Made by a program: the position numbers and the translations under genes. Below, one piece after another: positions 8,093-15,940 of a DNA stretch of 64,000 nt; position 1 is the stretch's first letter; each line of letters starts with the position of its first letter. The notes beneath the pieces are model-generated. The model saw only the letters and a program-made list of their open reading frames with translations. It searched no databases and had not been told where the DNA came from. Origin of the DNA: Streptomyces sp. TLI_235 (GTDB taxonomy: Bacteria > Actinomycetota > Actinomycetes > Streptomycetales > Streptomycetaceae); contig NSGV01000001.1 in the NCBI GenBank assembly GCA_002300355.1, positions 3,968,001 through 4,032,000 on the forward strand, written 5' to 3'.

Positions 8093-8515
8093 ATGCCCGA
8101 CCGCGACGCCGCCCTGGAGGCCATCCAGCGCGAGCTCACCGCGTTCGCCCGCCGGGCCCGCCACAAGGCCGCGCAGATCCACCCCGACCTGTCGCTGGTC
8201 ACCTACAGCATGCTCGACCTGGTCAAGGAGCGCGGCAGCTGCCGAGCCTCCGACCTCGCCGCCCACTTCATGCTCGACAAGTCCACCGTCAGCCGGCAGG
8301 TCACCGCCCTCGAGAAACTCGGCCTGATCACCCGCGAACCCGACCCGGACGACCAGCGCGGCCAACTGCTGCGCCCCTCCGAGGACGGCCTGCGGCTGCT
8401 CGCCGACGCCGCGGAACGCCGCCGCCTCGCCTTCCGCGAGCGCTTCACCGACTGGACGGACACCGACATCGAGCAGTTCGCCGGCTACCTCACCCGGTAC
8501 GGCGCCGACGGCTGA
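8093..8515 (+). CDS. MarR-family transcriptional regulator
   Basis: 140 residues. The winged helix is clear: CRASDLAAHFMLDKSTVSRQVTALEKLGLI, then the wing EPDPDDQRGQLLRPSEDGL. ATG 8093 follows GAAGGAG. No cysteine sensor stands out. It precedes a PPOX-type enzyme and an FMN reductase on the same strand, with 75- and 127-base gaps, so a role in controlling flavin enzymes is possible but unproven. Confidence 0.93.
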   Translation: MPDRDAALEAIQRELTAFARRARHKAAQIHPDLSLVTYSMLDLVKERGSCRASDLAAHFMLDKSTVSRQVTALEKLGLITREPDPDDQRGQLLRPSEDGLRLLADAAERRRLAFRERFTDWTDTDIEQFAGYLTRYGADG

Positions 8516-8590
8516 CCCGGCCCGCCCACTGCGGGCGGCCGACGGCGCGCCGCCACGGGCCGCCCGGCCACAGCCGCCAGGATGGGCGCC

Positions 8591-9016
8591 ATGACCAGGA
8601 TGACCGAGCCCGAATGGCGCGCCTTCCTCTCCCACGGCACCCGCACCGGCAAGCTCGCCACCACCCGCGCGGACGGCCGGCCCCATGTGACACCGGTCTG
8701 GTTCCTGCTCGACGGCGAGGACATCGTGCTCAACACCGGCGCCCGCAGCGTCAAGGGCCGCAACCTCGCCCGCGACCCCCGCGCCATGCTCTGCGTCGAC
8801 GACCAGCGGCCGCCGTACTCCTTCGTCCTGGTCCAGGGCCGCGCCACCGTCTCCGAGGACCCGGCGGAACTGCGCCACTGGGCCGGCCGGCTCGGCGCCC
8901 GCTACATGGGCGAGGACCGCGCCGAGGAGTTCGCCGCCCGCAACGGCGTCCCCGGCGAACTCCTCGTCCGCCTCCGGATCGAGCGGGTCGACGCGCAGGG
9001 CGCCATCTCCGGCTGA
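8591..9016 (+). CDS. PPOX-class (pyridoxamine 5'-phosphate oxidase fold) F420/FMN-dependent enzyme
   Basis: About 141 residues with the split-barrel signature GKLATTRADGRPHVTPVWFLLDGEDIVLNTG, then KGRNLARDPRAMLCVDD and FVLVQGRATVSEDP. These match the TIGR03618-type F420-dependent subgroup common in actinomycetes. AGGA at 8578-8581 favours ATG 8591; ATG 8582 and 8600 are alternatives. The natural substrate is unknown. Confidence 0.88.
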   Translation: MTRMTEPEWRAFLSHGTRTGKLATTRADGRPHVTPVWFLLDGEDIVLNTGARSVKGRNLARDPRAMLCVDDQRPPYSFVLVQGRATVSEDPAELRHWAGRLGARYMGEDRAEEFAARNGVPGELLVRLRIERVDAQGAISG

Positions 9017-9143
9017 CCACCCGTCACCGCGCCGGCCGGGACACCCCGGTGGGTGCCGGGAAGAACCGCCGCACGGCGTGTTGTTGCACGGCTGGACCGG
9101 CCGCCGCCGGCCCGTGCCCGCGCCACACACCCACGGAGATCCC

Positions 9144-9704
9144 ATGGCCGACCCGGACCGGCGCCGCTTCCTCTTCCTGCTCGGCTCCACCCGCACCGAC
9201 GGCAACGCCGAACAGCTCGCCCGCCGCGCCGCCGAACACCTCCCCGCCGCCGCCGAACAGCAGTGGCTCACCCTCACCGACCTGCCGCTGCCCGACTTCG
9301 CCGACCAGCGCCACGACGGCTCGTACCCGCCGCCCACCGGCCACGCCCGCACCCTGCTCGACGCCACCCTCGCCGCCACCGACCTGGTGATCGTCTCCCC
9401 GCTCTACTGGTACAGCGTCAGCACGCCGGTCAAGCACTACCTCGACCACTGGTCCGGCTGGATGCGCGCCCCCGGCGTCGACTTCAAGGCCCGGATGGCC
9501 GGCCGCACCCTCTGGGCCGTCAGCGCCTACGCCGGCACCGACCCCGCCGACGCCGACCCGCTCGCCGGCATGCTCCACCGCAGCGCCGACTACCTGTCGA
9601 TGCGCTGGGGCGGCCTGCTGCTCGGCTCCGGCAGCCGACCCGGCGACGTGCTCGCCGACGAGGGCGCACTGCTCGCCGCGAAGTCCTTCTTCGCCGAGTC
9701 CTGA
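9144..9704 (+). CDS. NADPH-dependent FMN reductase / flavodoxin-fold oxidoreductase
   Basis: 186 residues with the flavodoxin-like start FLFLLGSTRTDGNAEQLARRA (phosphate-binding loop) and the second flavin loop SPLYWYSVSTPVKHYLDHWS. The ribosome site CGGAGA precedes ATG 9144. Its last 115 bases overlap the end of the convergent aquaporin gene. It could reduce quinones, azo compounds or metals; the substrate is not evident. Confidence 0.9.
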   Translation: MADPDRRRFLFLLGSTRTDGNAEQLARRAAEHLPAAAEQQWLTLTDLPLPDFADQRHDGSYPPPTGHARTLLDATLAATDLVIVSPLYWYSVSTPVKHYLDHWSGWMRAPGVDFKARMAGRTLWAVSAYAGTDPADADPLAGMLHRSADYLSMRWGGLLLGSGSRPGDVLADEGALLAAKSFFAES

Positions 9705-10435
9705 CCGTACCGGGCCACCCCGGTCGCGCCGGCCGCCCCGCCGTCGGCCTCCGGCACACCCGACCGCGGACCGAACAGCAGCGCCACCAGCAGCAGACCC
9801 GCGGCCGCCCCCGCGCACTGCGCCAGCACGAACCCCGGCACCGAGCCGGGCGCGATCCCGGCCGCCCCGGCGGAGAGCGCCCGGCCCGCCGTCACCGCCG
9901 GATTGACCAGCGCCCCCGAGGACGTCCCCCAGCACGCCGCGACCGACCACGCCGCCACCGCCACCGGCGCCCACCGCCCCCGGCCGGCCCGCAGCAGCCC
10001 GCACACCACCAGCACCAGCACCCCGGTGGCCACTCCCTCCGCCAGCCAGAGCGGACCCCCGCCCGGCCGCCCGCCGGACACCTCCAGCAGCGGCCGGCCG
10101 AACATCCCGTTCGCCGCCACGGCACCCGCCGCCGCGCCCACCAGCTGGGCCACCGGGTAGCCGACCAGCTCGCGGCCGGCCGGCCCGCCGCCCCGCCGGC
10201 CCGTCCACCACACCGCCACCGTGACCAGCGGATTCAGATGCGCTCCGGAGACCGGCGCCAGCACCGTCAGCAGCACACCCAGTGCCAGCGCCGGCGCCAG
10301 CACCGCACCGAACGCGGCCGCCCCACCGGGCCCCGGCTGCGCCGCCCGCAGCCCCGAGCCGATCAGCACCGCGGCCAGCACCGCCGTGCCGACCGCCTCC
10401 GCGGCCAGCCGTCTGAACAGGGCAGTCGTCCTCAT
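9590..10435 (-). CDS. MIP-family channel (aquaporin/glycerol facilitator-like)
   Basis: About 281 residues with six membrane helices and the two half-helix motifs: SGAHLNPLVT (first NPA box altered to NPL) and SSGALVNPAVTAGRAL (normal NPA followed by the usual Arg). This shape is that of aquaporins. ATG 10435 is chosen because MRTTALFRRLAAEAVGT fits the family start. The hydrophilic C-terminal ~60 residues read through the 3' end of the opposing reductase gene. The altered first box may change selectivity. Confidence 0.9.
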   Translation of the reverse strand: MRTTALFRRLAAEAVGTAVLAAVLIGSGLRAAQPGPGGAAAFGAVLAPALALGVLLTVLAPVSGAHLNPLVTVAVWWTGRRGGGPAGRELVGYPVAQLVGAAAGAVAANGMFGRPLLEVSGGRPGGGPLWLAEGVATGVLVLVVCGLLRAGRGRWAPVAVAAWSVAACWGTSSGALVNPAVTAGRALSAGAAGIAPGSVPGFVLAQCAGAAAGLLLVALLFGPRSGVPEADGGAAGATGVARYGQDSAKKDFAASSAPSSASTSPGRLPEPSSRPPQRIDR

Positions 10436-10562
10436 ACCCCCATCGTGGCCGGGCCGCCGGGCGGCGACAATTGTCCGGTGCGCCAGGCCGGACCCGGGCC
10501 CGCCCGGCGCCCGCTCGGAGACTCGCACGGTCTGGCGCCCGGCACGGCCGCCAAGAACCGGC

Positions 10563-10584
10563 TTGACCCTCACGCACCGTGAGG
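10563..10584. promoter_or_regulatory. TipA-like promoter/operator
   Basis: TTGACC (10563-10568) runs directly into CCTCACGCACCGTGAGG, a dyad with perfect 7-base arms (10568-10574, 10578-10584). The tipA promoter of Streptomyces lividans carries a near-identical CCTCACG...CGTGAGG dyad bound by TipAL. It lies 36 bases before the regulator's start codon. Confidence 0.8.
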
Positions 10585-10620
10585 CCGGAGGCTGAAGGCC
10601 ACGAGGAGGGAACGACCGCG

Positions 10621-11385
10621 ATGAGCAGCTACTCGGTCGGCCAGCTGGCCAGAACGGCCGGGGTCACCGTCCGCACCCTGCACCACTACGACGAGATCGG
10701 CCTGCTGTCACCCAGCGGCCGCACCCCGGCCGGTTACCGCCGCTACGAGGACGAGGACCTCAATCGGCTGCAGCAGGTGCTGTTCTACCGCGAACTCGGC
10801 TTCCCCCTCGAACAGATCGCGGACATCCTGGACGACCGCTCCGTCTCGCCGAACGAGCACCTGCGCAGGCAGCACCGGCTCATCGGCGACCGGATCCGGC
10901 ACCTCCAGGAACTCGCCGCGGCGGTCGAACGAGCCATGGAGGCACAGAAGATGGGCATTCAGCTGACACCGGAGGAGAAGTTCGAGGTGTTCGGGAAGGA
11001 CTACCAGGAGAGCTGGGAGGACGAGGCCGAGCAGCGCTGGGGCGGCACCGACGCCTGGAAGGAGTCCCAGCGGCGCACCCGCGGCTACTCCAAGGAGCAC
11101 TGGCAGCGGATCAAGGCCGAGGCCGACGCGCTCAACGAGCGCCTCGCCCGGGCCCTCGCGGCCGGCACCGCGCCCGACTCCGACGAGGCCGCCGCCCTCG
11201 CCGAGGAGCACCGGCTCCACATCACCGGGCACTTCTACGACTGCCCGCACGCGATGCACCGCTGCCTCGGCGACATGTACGTCGCCGACCCGCGGTTCAC
11301 CGCCACCTACGAGAAGATCGCCCCCGGCCTCGCCCAGTGGCTCCGCGACGCCATCGCCGCCAACGCCGCCCGCCACGGGGCGTAG
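10621..11385 (+). CDS. tipA: TipA-like MerR regulator with thiopeptide-binding TipAS domain
   Basis: 254 residues. The N-terminal MerR domain reads YSVGQLARTAGVTVRTLHHYDEIGLLSPSGRT; a coiled coil follows to about residue 110, then the all-helical TipAS domain. The cysteine that bonds covalently to thiostrepton-class antibiotics in TipA is conserved at C208 in HFYDCPHAMHRCLGDMY. GAGGAGGG precedes ATG 10621. An internal start near the domain boundary (MGIQLTPEEKFEVFG) could yield the free drug-binding form as in S. lividans. The upstream dyad indicates autoactivation by bound drug. Confidence 0.93.
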   Translation: MSSYSVGQLARTAGVTVRTLHHYDEIGLLSPSGRTPAGYRRYEDEDLNRLQQVLFYRELGFPLEQIADILDDRSVSPNEHLRRQHRLIGDRIRHLQELAAAVERAMEAQKMGIQLTPEEKFEVFGKDYQESWEDEAEQRWGGTDAWKESQRRTRGYSKEHWQRIKAEADALNERLARALAAGTAPDSDEAAALAEEHRLHITGHFYDCPHAMHRCLGDMYVADPRFTATYEKIAPGLAQWLRDAIAANAARHGA

Positions 11386-11421
11386 CCCGCACGCCCGGCG
11401 CGGCCCGGCGGCCCCGTGCCG

Positions 11422-12459
11422 TCAGGCCGCGCCGCGGCCGAAGGCGCGGCGGTAGGAGGTCGGGGAGACCCGCATGGTGCGGCCGAAGTGGTGGCGGAAG
11501 GTCGCGGCGCTCTCGAAGCCGACCGCCGAGGCGATCTCCTCGACCGTGCCGTCCGGCGACTCCAGCAGCGGCAGGCTGGCGGCGATCCGCTGCGCCGTCA
11601 CCCAGCGCATCGGGCTGGTGCCGTTGCGGGCGGTGAAGTGCCGCAGGTACGACCGGTCGGACATCCGGGCGGCCCGGGCGAGCAGCGGCACCGTGAGCGG
11701 CCCGGCCAGGTGGTCGAGCGCCCACTGCATCGAGCGGGCGACCCCGTCGTCCTCCGCCGGGACCGGCGTGACCGCGGCCTCGATGAACTGGGCCTGGCCG
11801 CCGTCCCTGTGCGGCGGGACGACGAAGCGGCGGGCCACCGTGTTGGCCACCCGGGCGCCGTGGTCGCTGCGCACCAGATACAGGCAGAGGTCGATGCCGG
11901 CGGCGCTGCCCGCGCTGGTCAGCACCGAGCCGTTGTCGACGTACAGCACGTCCGGGTTGACCCGCACCGCCGGATGGCGCTGCTGCAGCAGGTCGGCGTA
12001 CCGCCAGTGGGTGGTGGCCTCCAGGCCGTCCAGCAGGCCGGCCTCGGCCAGGGCGAAGGCCCCGGAGCAGATCGAGACGATCCGGGCGCCGCGCTCGTGC
12101 GCCGTGCGCAGGGCCGTGACCAGCCCGGGAGAGACCCCGCCGCCGAAGGCGTTCGGGACGGCGACGACCATCACGGTGTCGGCGGCGGCCAGTTCGTCCA
12201 GCCCGTGGCGGGCGGTGAGGGAGAACCCGCCGACCGCGTTCAGCGGTGTGCCGGGCTCGTCGGCGCAGACCTTGACGTCGTACCAGGGTGCGGCCAGCAG
12301 ACCGCTCACCTCGGGTCGGGCGAGCCCGAACACCTCGACCACCACGCCCAGTTCGAACGGTGCCATGCCGTCGAAGGCGTAGACGGCGACGGTGTGCACG
12401 GGCTCCGGGCGGCGGCCGACGGTCACCGGTGCCGGGCCGCTCGGCGGGTGGACGGGCAC
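11422..12459 (-). CDS. GATase1-like AraC-family transcriptional regulator
   Basis: About 345 residues. Residues 20-190 form a DJ-1/PfpI-type domain (VAVYAFDGMAPFELGVVVEVFG and the nucleophile-elbow segment IVSICSGAFALAEAG). Residues ~225-330 are an AraC DNA-binding domain with two helix-turn-helices (LTVPLLARAARMSDRSYLRHF; TVEEIASAVGFESAATFRHHF). GTG 12459 with AAGGGGG upstream is the chosen start. Such FtrA/GlxA-type regulators often sense small molecules. It is divergent from a rhodanese gene across 133 bases, which it may control. Confidence 0.92.
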   Translation of the reverse strand: MPVHPPSGPAPVTVGRRPEPVHTVAVYAFDGMAPFELGVVVEVFGLARPEVSGLLAAPWYDVKVCADEPGTPLNAVGGFSLTARHGLDELAAADTVMVVAVPNAFGGGVSPGLVTALRTAHERGARIVSICSGAFALAEAGLLDGLEATTHWRYADLLQQRHPAVRVNPDVLYVDNGSVLTSAGSAAGIDLCLYLVRSDHGARVANTVARRFVVPPHRDGGQAQFIEAAVTPVPAEDDGVARSMQWALDHLAGPLTVPLLARAARMSDRSYLRHFTARNGTSPMRWVTAQRIAASLPLLESPDGTVEEIASAVGFESAATFRHHFGRTMRVSPTSYRRAFGRGAA

Positions 12460-12592
12460 GGTGGCCCCCTTCGTCCGGGCTGGCGGAATCTTGGCGAGTG
12501 TAGTCGTCCGCGCCACTGTCGGGCCGCCCGGCCGCCCGCGAGGATCGATCACGTCGCAGCACCGCAGGAACACGACCGGCAGGAGCCCGCCG

Positions 12593-13045
12593 ATGACCAC
12601 CGCCGTCTCGCCCGTGACCGAGATCCCCGCCCTCGCCCCGGAGCGCGCCTTCGCCTTCTTCGCCGAGCGCCTCGGCTGCCAGGCCGACCCGGCCGACGTC
12701 TGGTACGCCATGCGCGACGGCCGGCAGGACTTCACCGTGGTCGACGTCCGCGCCGAGGGCGCCCACCGCAAGACCCACCTGCCCGGCGCGATCAGTCTCC
12801 CGCTCGCCGACATCACCGCGGAGCGGGTCGCCGCACTCCCGTCCGGCCTGCTGGTCGTGTACTGCTGGGGGCCCGCCTGCAACGGCTCCACCAAGGGCGC
12901 GATGCGGCTCGCCGCACTCGGCCGCGAGGTCAAGGAGATGATCGGCGGCCTGGAGTACTGGATCCGCGAGGGCTGGCCCACCGAGGGCCGGCGCCCCGTC
13001 GACCCGAAGACCGCCACCCCCGCGGACCTGGGCCTGGTCTGCTGA
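12593..13045 (+). CDS. Rhodanese-domain protein
   Basis: 150 residues with a single rhodanese fold: FTVVDVRAEGAHRKTHLPGAISLPLADI, then YCWGPACNGSTKGAMRL. The catalytic cysteine is at about C91, in an active-site loop CWGPACNGS that differs from the common CxxGxR and has a second cysteine at C96. CAGGAG precedes ATG 12593. Sulfur transfer from thiosulfate or a persulfide is the usual activity; the loop variant suggests another substrate. It is divergent from the AraC-type regulator. Confidence 0.88.
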   Translation: MTTAVSPVTEIPALAPERAFAFFAERLGCQADPADVWYAMRDGRQDFTVVDVRAEGAHRKTHLPGAISLPLADITAERVAALPSGLLVVYCWGPACNGSTKGAMRLAALGREVKEMIGGLEYWIREGWPTEGRRPVDPKTATPADLGLVC

Positions 13046-13309
13046 GCGGCGCCCTGCGGGTGGAGCCCTTGGCGGGGCCGGATTGTCAGTGCCCGGGCCT
13101 AATCTGAAGAAGTGTCCGAGGCCGGCAGCGGCCGAGCGGCGGTAGCGGGGCGAAAAAGCAGTGGGAGCCCGCCGCGTCCGTCGGGGAGGATGCTGCTTCG
13201 TCAGGACGAGGGCCCGGGGGGACGGGGCCGGTGCGGCAGGGCCGACCGGTGGGCCTCGCCGCACACGTCCACCACCACACCCGCAGCGATCTCTTTGGGG
13301 GGTCATGCC

Positions 13310-13399
13310 ATGAACGTGTCCGTTGTCTCCACTTTTGCGAAGAACATCCCCACGCCGATCCGGATGTCCGGCTGGGGCCGCCGCGGCGCCCGCCGCTGA
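13310..13399 (+). CDS. Short peptide 1 of a paralogous pair (29 aa)
   Basis: A 29-residue basic peptide starting MNVSVVSTFAKNIPT and ending near SGWGRRGARR. TTTGGGGGGTC precedes ATG 13310, giving a good ribosome site. Its start and its SGWGRRG motif recur in the second peptide 330 bases downstream, with conserved nucleotides in between and upstream, which argues that it is translated and under selection. It has no signal peptide or cysteine. A hairpin terminator follows. I do not recognise the family; it may be a signalling peptide, an antimicrobial-type precursor or a regulator of the nearby sigma factor. Confidence 0.55.
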   Translation: MNVSVVSTFAKNIPTPIRMSGWGRRGARR

Positions 13400-13408
13400 A
13401 CCACCCAC

Positions 13409-13438
13409 GGGGTGCCCGGCCGTGACGCCGGGCGCCCC
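13409..13438 (+). terminator. Hairpin terminator after short peptide 1
   Basis: GGGGTGCCCGGC pairs with GCCGGGCGCCCC across a 6-base loop (one G:T pair) and is followed by TT. It makes peptide 1 a separate transcription unit. Confidence 0.7.
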
Positions 13439-13641
13439 TTCGTGCTGTCGGCAGTACCGAGCCGACCGTGGCGCCCGGTGCGGGCGCCGGAAAAATTTCT
13501 CCGCACCCACCTGCAACCCCCCGACGGGATGCACGTCTATCAGGACGAGAGCCAGGGGAACGGAGCCGGACGGGCCCGCCCGAGGCCGGCCGGCGGCTCT
13601 CACTCCGACCGACGCCACACCGCACCCTGGGGGGACCTGCC

Positions 13642-13773
13642 ATGGACGTGCCCGTTATCTCCGTATTCGTCATGAAACCCGCGCCGCCGTCGGCCGGCCG
13701 CTCCGGCTGGGGCCGCCGAGGCCTGCACCGCGCCGCCCCGACCGGCAGGCGGGCCGGTTCGCGGTCGTACTGA
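13642..13773 (+). CDS. Short peptide 2 of a paralogous pair (43 aa)
   Basis: 43 residues starting MDVPVISVFVMKPAPPS, with SGWGRRG in the middle and an Arg-rich tail. CTGGGGGGACC precedes ATG 13642 as in peptide 1. It is 14 residues longer than its paralogue because the stop after the motif is lost. No terminator is seen before the ECF sigma gene, which begins 104 bases later, so the two could share a transcript. Function is unknown. Confidence 0.55.
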   Translation: MDVPVISVFVMKPAPPSAGRSGWGRRGLHRAAPTGRRAGSRSY

Positions 13774-13877
13774 CCGCTCCTGGCACAATCGCCCCGCTCA
13801 TCACCATGATCACCATGTTCCCGGTCGTGGGAGCCCGCGCCGAGCGGTGCCTCCCGGGGGGAGAACGGAACCCGCAC

Positions 13878-14537
13878 ATGTCCATGGCCATCGCGCCGAT
13901 ATCGGGGCTGCCGGTACGGCGCCCCGCCCCGATCCGAGGCGTCCTGCGTCTGCTGTTCGGCGCCGATTCCGCCGAGGCCGCGCCCGAGGCGGCGCGCCCC
14001 GGCCGCCCCGGGCTGCGCCTGCTGCGCGGCGGACGGAAGCCCACCGAGGACCGGCCTACCCTCACCGACCTCTACCACGCCCACCGGCTCGGCCTGGTCC
14101 GGATGGCCGTCCTCCTGGTCGACCAGCAGGACATCGCCGAGGACGTGGTCCAGGAGGCCTTCACCGCGCTCTACCAGCGCCACGGCGAGCAGCCCGACGA
14201 CCTCGACAACGCCCTCGGCTACCTGCGCACCTCGGTCGTCAACGGCGCCCGCTCGGTGCTCCGCCGGCGCAAGACCGCCCGCGAGTACGTGCCGCCGCAC
14301 GAGGCGGACGCCCCGTCGGCGGAGGACCACGCCGTCCTCAACGACGAGCACCGGCGCGTGCTCGTCGCACTCCAGGAACTGACATCCCGCCAGCGGGAGG
14401 TGCTCGTCCTGCGCTACTGGTCCGATCTGTCGGAGGCACAGATCGCCGAGACCCTGGGACTCTCCCGGGGCGCCGTGAAGTCCACCGCCAGCCGGGCCCT
14501 GGACGCCCTGGAGAAGCAGCTGGAGAAGGCCCGATGA
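13878..14537 (+). CDS. ECF sigma factor, SigE family
   Basis: About 219 residues. Region 2 reads LYHAHRLGLVRMAVLLVDQQDIAEDVVQEAFTALY and region 4 LTSRQREVLVLRYWSDLSEAQIAETLGLSRGAVKS, the pattern of the actinobacterial SigE-like ECF group. A 50-residue N-terminal extension rich in Pro, Ala and Arg precedes region 2. ATG 13878 has GGGGGGAGAA about 12 bases upstream; ATG 13806 is in frame but lacks a ribosome site. The stop overlaps the start of the next gene (ATGA), so the two proteins are made together. Confidence 0.92.
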   Translation: MSMAIAPISGLPVRRPAPIRGVLRLLFGADSAEAAPEAARPGRPGLRLLRGGRKPTEDRPTLTDLYHAHRLGLVRMAVLLVDQQDIAEDVVQEAFTALYQRHGEQPDDLDNALGYLRTSVVNGARSVLRRRKTAREYVPPHEADAPSAEDHAVLNDEHRRVLVALQELTSRQREVLVLRYWSDLSEAQIAETLGLSRGAVKSTASRALDALEKQLEKAR

Positions 14538-15880
14538 CCGACAAGCCCACCCCCGAAGAGACGCCGACGGAGCGCCTGCTGCGCGAGGCCCTCAACGCCC
14601 GCGCCTCGCTGGTCACGGCGCAGAGTCTCCGCCAGGACACCCCGCCCTCCCGCCGGCTCCGCCGCCTGCGGCCGGTCCTCACCGTCACCGTCCCGCTGCT
14701 CGGCCTCGCCGCGGCCGTCGCGATCGGCGTCGTCCGGATCGACGGCGACCAGGTCGCCAAGCGCGACGACACCCCGCCGGCCGCCACCCTCACCGCCACG
14801 CCCAGCCCCTCGGTCTCCACCTCCGCCTCGCCCAGCCCGTCCGCCACGGAGAGCGACAGCCCCGAGGCCCCGGCCGCCACCGCGGGCACCCCGTACGAGT
14901 TCCAGAAGGTCGGACTCGAGGTTCCGGCGGGCTGGCGGACCGTGACCCGATCCGACGACCGGGACATCGTCTGCCTGCTGAGTCCGGGAGCCCCCGCCAC
15001 GGCCACCGCGTCCGACTGTCAGCCGTACGGCGTGGAGATCGCCGCCTACAGTGCCGATTCGGTGAAGGACGCGACCTGGCCCACGGAAGGTGCCCTCGAC
15101 GCGGAAGACGGCTGGTCGCACCAGCCCTTCTGCGCGCTGTGGGACAACCCGCACGGGACGACGGGCGGCCCCGACTACCACCGTATCGGCCAGCCGCAGC
15201 GCTCGGTGCAGTCGGTCAACGGCCGCTGGCTGTCGATGACGAAGTGGCAGGTCGGATGTGAGGGGCAGCAGTTCACCGCCCGGATGTGGGGTTTCCACAA
15301 GGAGCAGGTCTTCGTCGTGGCCAACGGACTGAAGTCCGACTACGAGGACGGTCTGACCTCGATCATCAACAGCCTCGACGTCAGCAGGCGCGGCGACGTC
15401 CTCGGCAAGGGCAAGGCCGGCGACATCAAGGTCCAGTTCGGCGAACCCACCTCGACGACCGCGGACGCCACCGAGACCGTCACCTTCCAGGTGACCTGGA
15501 CGAACGTCGGCCAGACCTCCTACAGCCACGTCGAGCCGGTCGTCGCAGGCCAGCACGACGAGCAGGAGTTCGCCACCCCGACCGGGCCGGTCGAGGAACG
15601 GATCCCGACCGGCACGCTGGAGCGCAAGGACGGCTCCTCCTGGACGGCCCTGCCGCTCAGGATGGGAACGGGCATGGACTACGCGGGACTCGGCCGCTCC
15701 GCCGCCTTCTCCCTGGCACCGGGCAAGAGCCGCACCGTCACCTACCGGATGAAGCTCACCACGAAGGACCACATGGCCAGCCTGAACGTGGTGGGCCAGG
15801 CCTTCCTCGACACCTCGGGCGGCTCCTACACCGAGATCGGTGACGTCGCGTCGTACGTGCCGATTCACCCGGGCAGCTGA
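14534..15880 (+). CDS. Membrane-anchored protein coupled to ECF sigma factor (possible anti-sigma)
   Basis: 448 residues. A cytoplasmic N-terminus of ~45 residues (ERLLREALNARASLVTAQSL) precedes one membrane helix near 47-67 (VLTVTVPLLGLAAAVAIGVV), then a Ser/Pro/Thr-rich stretch to ~120 and a large exported domain with cysteines. This is the topology of proteins paired with SigE-family sigma factors in streptomycetes. Although no zinc anti-sigma motif is seen, the N-terminal segment is long enough to hold a sigma. Translational coupling through ATGA suggests regulation of the sigma factor by a surface signal. Confidence 0.8.
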   Translation: MTDKPTPEETPTERLLREALNARASLVTAQSLRQDTPPSRRLRRLRPVLTVTVPLLGLAAAVAIGVVRIDGDQVAKRDDTPPAATLTATPSPSVSTSASPSPSATESDSPEAPAATAGTPYEFQKVGLEVPAGWRTVTRSDDRDIVCLLSPGAPATATASDCQPYGVEIAAYSADSVKDATWPTEGALDAEDGWSHQPFCALWDNPHGTTGGPDYHRIGQPQRSVQSVNGRWLSMTKWQVGCEGQQFTARMWGFHKEQVFVVANGLKSDYEDGLTSIINSLDVSRRGDVLGKGKAGDIKVQFGEPTSTTADATETVTFQVTWTNVGQTSYSHVEPVVAGQHDEQEFATPTGPVEERIPTGTLERKDGSSWTALPLRMGTGMDYAGLGRSAAFSLAPGKSRTVTYRMKLTTKDHMASLNVVGQAFLDTSGGSYTEIGDVASYVPIHPGS

Positions 15881-15885
15881 CACCG

Positions 15886-15923
15886 CGGCGGCCGGGCACC
15901 CGCACTCGGGTGCCCGGCCGCCG
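15886..15923. terminator. Bidirectional terminator
   Basis: Perfect 17-base arms (15886-15902, 15907-15923) around CACT, between the converging ECF-operon and aminopeptidase genes. Confidence 0.85.
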
Positions 15924-15940
15924 TACATGCGGTGCGAGGA

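Larger units (their letters stand above)
13187..13773 (+). repeat. Diverged tandem duplication carrying two short-peptide genes
   Basis: Two units (about 13187-13399 and 13526-13773) share order and sequence: GGATGC, then TCAGGACGAG followed by a G-rich stretch ending GGAGCCGG/GGGGCCGG, then ~65 variable bases, a G6 ribosome site with GCC, an ATG, similar first codons, and the codons for SGWGRRG. Spacing from CAGGACGAG to ATG is 108 and 101 bases. Direct descent from one ancestral unit is the simplest reading. Confidence 0.7.

Noticed and set aside
8021-9379. 450-residue minus-strand frame opposite the MarR, PPOX and reductase genes
   Set aside because: It mirrors three well-recognised plus-strand genes and has no domain of its own.
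13083-13105. TTGTCA...TAATCT as promoter of short peptide 1
   Set aside because: The two elements are only 11 bases apart; the true promoter could not be chosen.
13806-13877. Longer start (ATG 13806) for the ECF sigma factor
   Set aside because: No ribosome site, and a strong G-rich site precedes ATG 13878.
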